From Ramazzottius varieornatus (lineage: Eukaryota; Tardigrada; Eutardigrada; Parachela; Ramazzottiidae): 64,000 nucleotides of DNA. The notes beneath the pieces are model-generated. The model did not search any database, was not told where the DNA came from, and saw nothing but the letters and a program-made list of their open reading frames with translations. Of the stretch, positions 22,801 to 33,816 are shown one piece after another. Location: assembly GCA_001949185.1 (NCBI GenBank), contig BDGG01000004.1, positions 4,356,554 through 4,420,553 on the forward strand, in the 5' to 3' direction. Every line of letters begins with the position of its first letter. Positions within the stretch are counted from its first letter, which is position 1. Both the position numbers and the translations under genes were made by a program.

Positions 22801-25301
22801 CCAAATATCCAAATTAGTATTATACTAACAGAAATTCCACAGAATTTTTTAGAAATTCATTGTAGTTGTTTTACATGTAACGACAAACTCTAAGTACGGT
22901 ATAAGATGCCACGCCCAAAGTTGGCGTAGAATATTTGGAGAGAAAAGGGTTATACAATTCTTGCTGAGTTCCATGTGGAACCCTTGTCTTGATTATTCCA
23001 TCTCTTCCCAGGTTGCAAGATAAAGGCGTTACGGACAAAGACAAATACCTACGTGAAGACACCCGTGAGAGGGGAAGAGCCCGTCTTTGTCATCACGGGA
23101 CGGAGTGAAGATGTGGAAATTGCCAAGGCTGAGATCATGCAAGCTGCGGAGCATTTCACACAGATTCGAGCCCAAAGAAGACTGCAGCCGCCACCTCATG
23201 TCCCCGGACAGGTGGGTCATCTGTAATTATGTATTTGCATGCCATAACGCCAAATCTGTCTTCCTTCAGCCAAATGGTAGGTTGACTCAATAGGGCCCAA
23301 GATTTGTCTAACCTCTCGTCGGTGTTGGTCAAGCGAAGAGCGTTGTTAGATATTGACTTGTGAGCATGTAATGAGAGCTACCCTCCATAAAAGTACGGCT
23401 CATTCATGGTCTTACCGCGTTCATTAACAATTTGGAGACGGAATAGGTTTGTGTTAGAACAAGAGCTGCTGCACCTGTTCATCTTTCCCAGCGCAGCAGG
23501 GCTAAGACTTTCCTTTGTTCGTGAAGGAATGTGCAGTGTCTTTGTGGACACCGAAGGCCATATTTAAGTGATCTAGGACATGTTCAAGTGAGCTAGCTGA
23601 CAGAATAATCTGATATTGTTCTGTCTCCTTCGGCTGGATGCCATGTCCAAGACTAGCCTGCCGTGGTGGGCGAACAAAGACTTATCTGAAAACCGCATTT
23701 GACCAGCGGTCAAGTGAGTTTCCTGTACCGCCCATCCTTGAGACATTTTTACTCTGAAATACAGGAAATGAAGCGAAGCATTCAATTTCACTTCATACCT
23801 TTTGCAAATTCGTACAAAATTGTTGATACTAGCAAAAACGTATGATGTTACTCCCGAAAAAAAGAAAAGAAGGACTCTTGTAAGGTTTCTTTGTTAGGGA
23901 GAACTCACCCCAAACAGCGGGGTTCCAGCTTGGCAAGAGACGCGACGCAAAGAGAAGCTTCTTTGTTCCAAACCAATGTTTTCTATATTTTTACTCATCG
24001 GGGCTTTAGTGGTGGGAACACATTGAAAGAAGACCTCGTTCTAATTGGATTCTGTTCTGTGATCTTCTATCTGACTGTAATCAATTGTCATTTACAGATT
24101 ACCATTCAGCTTCCAGTGCCATTGCGTCTGGTGGGATTGATTGTTGGACCAAAAGGCCAGACCATCAAGAAGGTGCAACAAGACACCGGCACCTACATCA
24201 TTACACCAGGGCGCGATAAGGATCCCATCTTTGAGATCACTGGCTGTCAAGAAGGTACGTCCATCAGCACTACCTCAAAGTGGCACTTGCACTGACGTGA
24301 AAGGGGAGTCCGGAAGGTCACTAAGATGTCTGTACTGTAGGCGTTGAGCGGGCTCGGGAGCTGATCGAGGACCATGTGCTGGCTCGCACAGGAAGCACGG
24401 TGGAGGAGCTCATCAGCCAGCAAAACGATCCGAATAGACAACGGTCGTCATCGCTGGACGATGGAATCCGTGGTATGGATATCTGGCGCGACTCGGAACG
24501 ATCTTCCGGAAGTAGCATGGAAGACTTCGGCGGCGGCTTTGGCAAAGCTGACAGTACGTTCATGATCGACATCAAAAATCGTAAATACTAGTAATTTAGA
24601 ATTCAATGTTTGGTCATAAAAAATGGTCGTTGGTCTCTTTGGTGTATGAAGCCCAAACTTTAACAATTGAATATTTTGCAGTGGCCAACTTTGACATTGG
24701 ATGCTGGAACGTGACACGGGAATCACCCACACCGGACAGTCAAAGCAGCAATGGCGGCGGAAGTCAGTTTTTCTCGCAGCCGAAGGTGCAACGAAGCTTT
24801 AGCCTGATGAACTCCAGTGGGGCCAGTGAGATATCGGTCTACATGGACAATCGACGAGCCCAGCGCCTGAACAGCGACCCGATGCCTGTCTTCGGTTCTT
24901 CGATTTGGAACATGGGTGGAGCGTTCGACAACGAGCCCGGAAACAATTCTTCCTTTGGCGGCAGCTACTTCGCGTCGAACTTCACCAACAGTTTCGCTGA
25001 TATCTTCGGCAAATCGATCAATTCTACTGGTACGTAATCTCTTACATTTCTTCCTTGCCAAGTATCGGTGCCTGAGTTTACTTTCTTTCTAGGTGATTCT
25101 GTCGGTTCCAGTTCGCCAGCCGAATCTGTTGTTAGCCAGAAAGCTAAGCGAGACTGTGCAGTGTGTCAGGAACAGGAAGTGGTGGCGGCACTGGTCCCGT
25201 GTGGCCACAATCACTTCTGCATGCCATGTGCTCGAACCCAGCAAGCGTGCCCAGTTTGCGGCGAGCCCGTGCAGACTGCCATTAGAATCCAGATGGATTG
25301 A
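19893..25301 (+). CDS. MEX3: MEX3-like RNA-binding E3 ligase (two KH domains and RING)
   Basis: The MEX3 family binds 3'UTRs and controls mRNA stability and translation in germline and embryo. Seven exons give 473 aa: 19893-19962, 20039-20263, 23012-23211, 24098-24254, 24341-24553, 24682-25029 and 25093-25301. KH1 reads [20 protein letters not shown], then [16 protein letters not shown] and [11 protein letters not shown]2 reads [20 protein letters not shown], then [18 protein letters not shown]. Both GXXG loops are present (GKQG, GPKG). A Ser/Asn/Gly-rich linker follows. The C-terminal C3HC4 RING has [24 protein letters not shown] and [10 protein letters not shown]1 is split by a 2.75 kb intron. 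An upstream noncoding exon is possible. Confidence 0.95.
20264..23011. other. 2.75-kb intron of the MEX3-like gene
   Basis: By far the longest intron of this gene, splitting KH1 right after the GXXG glycine. No coding sequence, RNA gene or clear repeat is supported inside it. Its length compared with 56-110 bp introns elsewhere suggests regulatory content or old insertions. Confidence 0.55.
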
Positions 25302-25920
25302 GTAGTGGCCGAAGTTTTGTGGTGTCTCTCAGGAATGGTCGACCCGTTTGTTTCCCGTACATCATTAGAATACCCGTATACTATCTAGTTGGAGATGGTT
25401 TTCAGTTGAAGATCTGAGAATGTTGAGTTATTTCAAAACTTGTTTACAAGAGGAGTATCGTCGTTCGGAGGACCCTGAAACTACTCGAAAGACTTAACTG
25501 CGCACCTGAGCAATATCCATTGGCACCGAAAGACATTGCTCATTGCTGTATTGTTACGGAGTGATCATTGATACTTATCAACAGTTTTATAATTTGATTT
25601 TAATTTATCTCGTCCAGATTTCTGTAGTTTCGAGAGATATCAGTGATTCTTGCTGGTTGTTTCTTCACAGTTTACAAGATTTTGGATACCTGGGTGCACA
25701 TTCTCCTTCGTTTATTTCCTTGTCTTTTATGATAGGCGTGATACTTCCTGCGAACCAAATATTTGGAAAAACGGATCTAATTGAGATGGACTACTGAAGT
25801 GAAGATTACTGGATGTTCGTTGGTATTTGGATGACTATTTCCTGTTTTTACCATAGTATTTTATAACCTCTGAACACATTTTTATTGGATAGCTTTTCTC
25901 GGATATTTGTATCTCGACTC

Positions 25921-25926
25921 AATAAA
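25921..25926 (+). terminator. Polyadenylation signal AATAAA (MEX3-like)
   Basis: AATAAA lies 620 bp after the stop codon, following an AT-rich 3' untranslated region with no coding content. Confidence 0.6.
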
Positions 25927-26459
25927 ACTTCTTGCTGTACACGTAAGGGGTAGCTGCTTGCTCTCTCCTTGCTCTCTGTGTAATTTAAATTTTCAGCTTT
26001 AGGGACACGCTTCTGGAATACTGTAGATTTTGTGAAATCAAAATCGAGTATGACTGCTGAATATAGACACTGTTCGTCCGTCCTTCCTGCTTCTGCGGCG
26101 TTCTGCCAGACGCAGTGACGTCTTTAGTAATGGCAGACCGCGTGGTTCTTGATGAAACATCTGGGGCAAGTTGGGGCAACGGTGGCTTCTGACCGGCTCT
26201 TCGCTTGAAGTCCCCTTCACGACGACCGGCGGTAACCACTTGAGCCCCCGGGGTTGATCCTTCCAAGCGTGAATTGCAGCGTTTGTAAGCAAGCGCCGGC
26301 GGGTGTTTGATCTCGTTATAGGCCTTTTCCTTTATTTGCAGATTTCCATCGTCGCGGAAGTCAACTAGGTTGGAGTGATCCTCTTCATCCCATCTACGTC
26401 CCTTAGAGTGAAAGAAGCCAGAAGCCAGATTTGGCAAAGCTGCAGAAGAACGTAGGATC

Positions 26460-28683
26460 ATGGTTACTCAAGATGAGGGGCCTGCTCCGAAGCGAGCTCG
26501 TCCCAGCTTGGATGCCGTTCCAAATCCCACCGATCGAGCGTCATCTTCAAAGCCCGAGTTCGACCAAGAAATCGACTCCTTCATGGAACCTCTGGCAAAG
26601 ATTCTGGAGAAGCACTCCAGACTGGGAGGTGAGCATGTGAACTCGCTTGAAAGTTGGAAATTATGAATATCTGGCTCTAGACGAGTAGTACGTCGACAAA
26701 ATGCAGCTGTATATATTCGGTGTTTTGCAGACCGTCTGTTCTTCTTGTCCGACGACTTCATGACTGGATTGGGAGGTGATGCTGTGCTTTCCCTGCCAGC
26801 TAGTAGCCACCGCATCCAGGGAATCGGCACATTGATGGGAGAGTAAGAATTCTTCGAGCGGTAGAATAATTTGTCATGTGTCAATTTATCTACAGGTACA
26901 TGTCCTTGCAGGTACATCTTCCCGCTGTCTCCTCCTCAGAAGTTCCTCATCAACATAGCGCCCACAGGACAGCCCGCAAAGTGGAAGCTGGCTAGTTTAC
27001 AAGAGACTGCTCGTACAGATAAGGAGATTCTTTATGTCAAACGGTCGCTGAAGAATCGAGTTTTGGTTAGTATTTCCAATAGTGACTTTCAAGTTGGGAG
27101 TAACTTTGTTACCAACATCGACAATGCTCACTCTTCTCTGTCTCTTTCAGGCTCTACTGAAATACCAGAGTTCGTTCCTCTGTCAGGTCTCCGATGATCA
27201 GGTGATGGGAATTGCTGGTCAACTGGAGGCAGCAGCGGGCGAGACGCGCGCGGTTGACGCTGCTCGTCCCGTCTACGCTGGAAACTCAAAAATAGCTTCC
27301 ACGTCTTCCATGGTAGCGCAGTCGGTTCCCGAACCAGAAGCGCAAGAAAACCGTCCTCCGGCTCCTTCCAGTCCTGTTGCTTCTCGACCTGAGGTGGCGA
27401 ATCGAGCGGAGAACATTCCTCGCGCGGAGGTGGCTGCACTCCCAAGGATGGAAGTCAAGGACAACAAAAGTAGGCAAATACTGCGAAGCTAAACTATAAA
27501 AGGCAAAGAACGTAAAGTAACAATAAGCTGTCTTTGCTAGGTGCTGTGTTCCAGCTGGTGGCCCCTAACACACCTCCGACACGCCAGACTCCTGTGGCTC
27601 CCGTGGCTACTGTGGCTACTGTGGCACGTAAGAACTACCATAGTGGCAAAGCTGATCGGAGTACGCCAGTGCTGTATATAAGTTTCAGTCCTAGACTGGT
27701 GAAATATCAGTTTTTAAAACAGATTCAGTTTTAGTCTCGGGACTAGACTGAATCAACAGTCCAGTCCCTCGGAGTGAGACTGAAACACAGACTGATTCGC
27801 CCAGGCAGAGACTCAAAGTAGAGCGAGAATGGACTGAAACTCCTATGTGGAGACTAAAACTGATTCGCGAAGGATATCAGTCGCAGTCTGGAAGACTCAA
27901 ACTGAAATGTACGGGATATCAGTTTCAGTCTCTGGGACTAAAACTGATATCTCTGAAAGATTCGATTTTATCAGTCTAACTTTGACTCGTTTAGAAAGAG
28001 GCCTTAATTCAGTCCAGTCGGACTGAACTGATATACTTCGGGGCTGAACTTTTAGCAGTCCGACGAGACTTGGGACTAAATGTGGGACTGAAACTGAGTA
28101 TAGCATTGGATCAAGCATATGACTTTGAAGATGCTTTCTCTTTTAGCACAACTGGTTCGTCTGGCTATGTTCCCGTGCGAAGAAAGTGGCCCGGGAAAGG
28201 TTAAGCTGGCCGGAAAGTATAACGTATGGATTGACCAAGCGAAGCTGGAGCAAATTGAGTCGACGAATCATAGCGGAAAAGTCACCGTTAGAGGTTAGTA
28301 GATTTCCAGTAGGTACTGGAGGATTCAGTTCGGAAAACGTATCAGTGCAATTCCCTGGCGACGTGTTTGAACCTTCTGAATTTGTAGCTTTGCTGAAGGA
28401 GCTACTGGCTCTTGAAACTGATGGTAGCACCGCGCTGTTGAGGAAAAGAAGCGCGAATGGAGGCGGTATTACCAATCTTGTGTCCACTGGGTTCAACAAC
28501 GCCATGAAAGGTGAGTAACTTCGGTGGATGGCATTGTGGTACTGTGGACGGTCTGTAATACTTTGGTTCTTTCTGTCTCTGGCAGAGTACGTCAACGCCC
28601 ACAAGTCGCAGCCCAGGTTCGCGGACCTCCGCACGGAGAATCTGGCAAAGTTCATGGGTAGCGTTGTAAATGGCTTCGCTTGA
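26460..28683 (+). CDS. Unrecognised protein with N-terminal NLS-like segment and possible BEN-like domain
   Basis: Eight exons join to 428 aa: 26460-26628, 26731-26842, 26912-27065, 27151-27469, 27541-27627, 28147-28293, 28310-28510 and 28586-28683. The start has a basic PKRARPS nuclear-signal-like motif. A conserved-looking region (FLSDDFMTGLGGD, YIFPLSPPQKFLINI) precedes a Pro/Ala/Glu-rich linker, then a helical C-terminal region (QLVRLAMFP ... WIDQAKLEQI ... FVALLKELLALE ... AMKEYVNAHK). The C-terminal pattern loosely recalls a BEN domain but I am not sure. Two oddities: exons 6 and 7 match in phase only if a 16-nt (or 19- or 28-nt) segment is removed, and intron 27628-28146 is filled with degenerate repeats. 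Confidence 0.7.
27655..28115. repeat. Degenerate array of GACTGAAACTGA-type units in an intron
   Basis: Short units such as TCAGTTTCAGTC and their complements GACTGAAACTGA recur about twenty times in both orientations with small spacers, mixed with GGGACTAAAACTGAT variants. The array fills most of intron 27628-28146 and stops before the acceptor at 28146. Mixed orientation gives it hairpin potential. Confidence 0.75.
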
Positions 28684-29590
28684 TGGCTGAAGAAGGGCGA
28701 ATAAGACCAACACAGGACGAAGAAGGATGTAGGTGTACTTTTATCTGGTTCGAGTTTACAGGATGTTCATGTAAGGCCTGAAACTACTAACTGGACTTTT
28801 GATTTGGCTGTTTTTGCCTTTTGAAACTTTACCATGTGTCCATTCTTACGATCTTATGTACTACTGAAATCAGAACTTCTTTTGTTGGTTATAGATAGTG
28901 ATACTTTTCCCTGTTGATTTATCCAGCGGTAGCTGTAGTTTCGGCGATCTTTGTAGGGATCTTTCCTGGTAGTCTTCCTTAGTTTTCTGGGCAAATTACC
29001 GGCACTATAAGTTGCGTGTACAAGGTTTGAGGTCAGGCATCACGGTGTAGATCGTGTAGTCTCGTGTAGATGCTGTAACCGATAGCACAAAGTCACTGTG
29101 GTCGGTTAGTCGGCCGTCAAATTTTTCGTTATCACCCGAGTCTGCTCACTTCGGGCAGAGTCCATATATTCTGCTTCGGGCACTTTCTCGCCTGCCAGTA
29201 ATATGACTGCCTCTTTCTTACCAGTCTGATCGATCATAATTCTCGTTCGGCCTCGCCTAACACTATCTCTGACACTACTCAGGCAAGTTCTCAAAGTAAG
29301 TTTCTTTGCCGATATTTTCGAAGCTGGAGGTGGTTCTGCCAGTGCTTTGTCAAGCGCTCCAAGGTACAAGTGGTCTTAGCTTTCATACATGACGTAACCT
29401 GTTTACTGGCTCTGTACTCTGTTCCACTACAGCAATCCAATTTCCTGTTCGATATTCCGACTTCTTCGCTGGATTTTTCGAGATCCAAGTTCTCCGGGGT
29501 AACCTTCATCCACCTAACACCTCCCGCGAACCAGGAAGACCTTCGAAATAACTCCCGCAGGCAAACTAAACAGTTTGCCGTAGGCATGGT
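28684..29590. other. Intergenic region with an unassigned minus-strand ORF pair
   Basis: No gene is assigned. Two minus-strand ORFs (29614-29291 and 29369-29106) look moderately protein-like, and the downstream one ends in a charged ~85-residue stretch. I see no clean intron between them and no recognisable domain, so I do not call a gene. Any N-terminal anchor exon of the downstream phosphatase could also be here. Confidence 0.35.
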
Positions 29591-30817
29591 ATGTCGAAGC
29601 AGGATATTGTTCATGACAAGTCGACCAGCTGTTTATGCATGTTCAATCGCTACCAGAATGAACGATACTTTCCACAGGCTTCGAACTATTCCATTGGAAA
29701 GGTACTTCACTACGCCATCCAGGCTGCTGAGTACGGAGGACGACAGGTCAAGCATGTCGTGGACTCTGGCTCGCTGGAAACCACCTTCAAAGAAAGGCAA
29801 GTCGATCCTGTCACCGTGGGGGATATGCGTGCACATCAAGTCATGACAGGTATCTTGAAGCAAGCCCTACCTGACGTTACGGTGATATCCGAGGAAGACG
29901 ATACGGAGAAATTAGTCGAGATCGTCGACCCATCGGAATACCAGAATGTGCCACCTCCGGCGGAACAGTTCCTGAAGATGAGCGGTCAAGGAGAGCTTGA
30001 CCCGAAGAGCATCACCATTTGGATTGATCCTCTGGACGCCACGCAGGAATACACCCAGAAGCTTTACGAGTTCGTTCAGGTGCGTTCATCCCGGTCCACG
30101 TTGTCATTCAAAAGACTATTTGGTTTTCGGATCTGTTTCAAAGAGGAAAGTTATATTTTCTTCGAGTTTTTATGACTGTCTCAGCTTTCATATTTCAGTG
30201 TTCCCGGTTTAAGCGCCATTAAAATCATCCGTGCCTGCAGCTCCGGTGTCTTCTTCCAGGTTATGGTTGGGATCGCCGTCAACGGACGTCCAGTAGGCGG
30301 CGTTTTGCATCGTCCACTGCTGGATACGCCCGTCACGTACTGGGCGTGGAAAGGTGTGGCGCTTTCTCCGGAACTCAGAGATCTTCCACGTAAAAAGAAC
30401 GATGTTCTGAAAATTGTGATGTCGAGGACTGCATCTCACGCGGGAGATGTCAAAGGCTTTTCAGAGACGGCGTTCGGAAGCAAGAAATTCGAGCTAGTAC
30501 CCGCTGGTGGAGCTGGATATAAACTGCTCCAAGTGATTTTGGGCAAAGCCGATGCTTACCTGCACATCACCAAGATCAAGAAGTGGGACCTGTGTGCTGG
30601 TCATGGAGTCCTTAACGCTCTTGGTGGTAACCTCACGAGTCTGACCGGGGAAGAAATGGACTACAGACCACCCGCTGATACGAAGCAGGACGTCCTCGTG
30701 CATGACGGGTTCGTGGCGGCAGTCAACGATTTTGACTGGTTTTTGAAAGGTTGTCAGAAAGCTCACAGTGCACAAAAAAACCAAGTGAATCAACGTTCTG
30801 TACTTTCATTTTCTTGA
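29591..30817 (+). CDS. BPNT2: BPNT2/IMPAD1-type 3'-phosphoadenosine 5'-phosphate phosphatase
   Basis: This is a lithium-sensitive inositol-monophosphatase-superfamily enzyme. The Golgi BPNT2 hydrolyses PAP, the by-product of sulfation, to AMP. Exons are 29591-30079 and 30260-30817 (phase 0). Metal-binding motifs are present: SEEDD, then WIDPLDATQEYT (the DPLDxT motif), and KKWDLCAGHGVL near the C-terminus. VPAGGAGYKLLQ and a Val-Gly-Ile-Ala-Val-Asn-Gly strand are also family-like. The transmembrane anchor typical of the Golgi enzyme is not seen in the 29 residues before the conserved core. An acceptor-like CCACAG at 29677 suggests the true N-terminus may be in an unidentified upstream exon. 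Confidence 0.88.
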
Positions 30818-31497
30818 CTGCTGACTCTGCCTATTCGGCGAGCTTTCTCTTGAAACGTCCTCTCGTTCACAGTACGAATTAAAGCAGAATCAGAGAGTAG
30901 AATGTTCAGGTTTTTCTAACTGAAAGATGAGAGTACCTCTTCGAACTATCCTTTTACCTGGTGGTGACTAAATTTGACTGTCACCTAGTTTGCATATCTT
31001 TTATCACCTTTGCAACAGTCCGCAGATGTTGCCGGAAATACAGGAAGATGCGGCGGTACATACCTATTTTTCCGTACAGCTACGAGTAGGGATATTACAG
31101 TTTATTATTACTGTACTGGTGAGTTGGTTCAGGACTTCAAGTTAAGGTTTAAGGCTTTAAGCCCGCTTACACTACATGACATCATGACCAATCAAGACAT
31201 TACATATTTATGTCATATAATGTCATACTGTAAGCTTTCTCAAGCACTCTCAAACCCAGACTTTCCGAAATCTAGAGTCTAAGATCGCCGTCGGCATCTT
31301 CTCTTTCGTCCAGCTTCTTCTGAATCTCCCCCCTATTGCAACTAGGGATTTCGTATCGGGATGTTGGTTCGGGACAAAACAAGCTCTGCACAAAGAAAGC
31401 GTTAACGGTAAGCGGTCTCTGTTGGTTTCGGCCAGTCACATTTCACTTGGATTTCATGTCTGAAAGACTGTTCTTCTTCAGGAAGATAGTCACCGCA
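30818..31497. other. Short intergenic or 5' region
   Basis: This ~680 bp lies between BPNT2 and the KIF23-like gene. It has AT-rich short repeats with TGACAT/ATGTCA words at about 31175-31230. It is too short for a kinesin motor domain. An acceptor-like TTCTTCAG at 31474-31481 may mark a 5' exon boundary of the next gene. Confidence 0.5.
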
Positions 31498-33816
31498 ATG
31501 GCTTTCCGGCCTGTCTCTTCCGGTTCGCAGAAGATCATCATCGACGATAAATTCTACGTTCGGACAGTAAGTCCTTCGCAGTCCAGGAACACCGAGATGG
31601 TAACGGAACGTCACGTCAACGAGGAGAAGAGGCGGAAAGAAGGCAGCCAAACCCAAGCAGCCGGTCAACTGTCTGGTTCTGGATCCAAGTCAACAAACTC
31701 TCCTCCGGAAAAGCCAAGTCGCGCAGAACGCTTTTCCCGTTTACATGTATGTCTGCTACTTGCGTGACTTTGCGTATTGTTGGGCCAAAGTTTATAATAA
31801 CCTCTGTGGACCAAATGTAGCTTACAGAGTCTTCAGACGCCCGAACGTTACCTGCGCTTGCGGAGCATCTCGAGGAGGAAATTTACCGTCACAAGAAAAC
31901 TCATACGTTCTTACAGGAGAAAGGTACAGCTTGCTGTCTTTAATTTGCTGAGTTTTGTGGGGGGAGACTTTTATTTTTTGCAGAACGAAATTTTGCTGAA
32001 AGGCTGAACCGACTGATCTTGCAAAACACTGAGCTTAGAAACGTAAGGTCTCTTTCTCGCTTTCTAATTCTCACATCTGTGGAATGGTTATGCCTGCAGG
32101 AAAACAGCTTGTTGCGAGTGCACCTCCACGAGGAATCTCAGAGATTCCTGGAACTCGAAGAGCGTTTGCGGGCTCAGAAGAAAGAACTTCACCAACAGCG
32201 CAAAGCCATGGAAAAGAAAGTCTCTCAAGACAGAGTTTCGCCAGCGAGCGTCGACGAATACGTGGAACTGGGCCGCCGAATGCGTCATGGGGAAAGAGAT
32301 GTGTGCGTCGAGAAGAAGCGAAGTCGTACGGATCAAACAGATGGGAATGCCAGAAGTCACGACGACAGGAAATCCAGGAAACTTCGCGACGAGACTCTAG
32401 ACTACGTGAACGGACATCGCAGAGATATCGAAAACCAGCAGATGAAGAGCAGAAATTGTCCTGACATGGTAAACTTTGATATTCTGGAAAGAAGACACGA
32501 AATGCGTGATGCTAGTGTGACTAGAGTCGTTTAAGAAATTTACTTGATTTTTTTGATCCATTTTGAATTTTGGCTTACTCGATAAGATTGTTGTTTCACG
32601 TGGCGCACGGTGTCAGCCAATAACACCGACAAAGTGCGCCACTTGGGACAACAGCTTGCCGGGGTTACTTGCCGGACTTCCATTTGTCCAAAACATTTTT
32701 AATTCAAAAATCTGAGCTGAGGCTTATTCCAGGATTACCACGTGAAGAAGCTTGCGCAAGACCTCGATCGTAAAACTTCAACGATCAATCGCCTTAGAGC
32801 TGTACTGGGCGAGATGGACGATTCTTCGCTCAGCACGGTAACGCCTTCAGCACCGGCTCGCAGTAGTGAGTCCGTTCCTGAATCTTCACCCCGACAACGC
32901 CAGTTACAGCAGCGGTTGTCGGAACGTGAGGACCAAGAAGAAAGGATTCAACAAGAAGCTCAGCAGGCAAGAAGAACAGAACGCCGAACTCGAGAACGAT
33001 CAGAAGCAGGCCGAAGCCGCGATGAAGTGGCGCGCAGTGAGAGACTTGCCGCTAAATTCACAAACACCCAAGGAAATCGCCCGGTACGTTCATCTTGTCC
33101 TCACTGTCCCAATGAAACTCCCAGTTTCAAAAAAAAATACCGTTTGAAAGATTTTCGGCCTTTTGTGTACTGTAAAATGGATGAGCGAAAACCAACGGTG
33201 TTCCTTTTTCGCTCACCTGCATACATCCAGGCTCACATGCACCCCTGTTTTGACTGTATGCAGGTGCGTGAAAGATGGCAGTCATCTTGCAAATTATTTT
33301 TTAGCACTTAAAGTCTTTTCCATTGTTTTCGTTTGATGTGTGGTCTGTGCTTTTAGACGGGTATGTGACGGATTGTTTTCGCAGAGTTCTCCATGTAAGC
33401 CATTCCACAATCCCCGCTACGGCTCCGTAATTGTCGCTCGTCGTTCTTCCCGAGAACGTTCGCTGGACCGCGTTCTCGAACACCGCTCCAAGTACCGTGT
33501 TCCAATGGGGACTATCTTCCGGCCTCGTCGTTCCGTTCTCCGGACCGTATCTACCAAGAAGCTCAATCTGGAAGAGACCATGAAGGCTGACAAGTACGTC
33601 CTGGAACATCAGGACGCTGACGATGTCGGCAATGTCCAGACACATCTCTTCAAAGGCGACATCATCCCGACGTCAGGTGGCGGACGAGCTGTCATATTCA
33701 AAGACGTCGAGACCTTGGCCCACAAAAACCCACTCGGTGCTACTACTTCGCGCAGTAAGCTGGTCGAGATGCAGTCGTCGCCGTCCGGTAAAACGTCCCG
33801 ATTTTGCTGCGATTAA
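31498..33816 (+). CDS. Motor-less KIF23/MKLP1-like protein (stalk and Arf6-binding tail)
   Basis: Six exons give 520 aa from ATG 31498: 31498-31746, 31821-31923, 31984-32042, 32100-32468, 32733-33083 and 33385-33816. After ~80 polar residues the sequence resembles the MKLP1 neck and coiled coil (TLPALAEHLEEEIYRHKK, then ERNFAERLNRLILQNTELRN and further heptads). The last exon matches the MKLP1 tail: RSLDRVLEHRSKYRVP, KADKYVLEHQ, LFKGDI..TSGGGRAVIFKDVETL. This is the region that binds Arf6 in vertebrate MKLP1, a centralspindlin subunit acting in cytokinesis. No motor domain (no P-loop GQTGSGKT, no SSRSH) is seen. BPNT2 ends only 680 bp upstream, so the motor is absent or reached by splicing across BPNT2. 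Confidence 0.75.
32578..32665. repeat. Hairpin repeat family, copy 3 (KIF23-like intron)
   Basis: Stem CACGTGGCGCAC / GTGCGCCACTTG, outer halves GATAAGATTGTTG / GACAACAGCTTGCC, loop with AGCCAAT. It lies in the intron 32469-32732. Confidence 0.78.
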
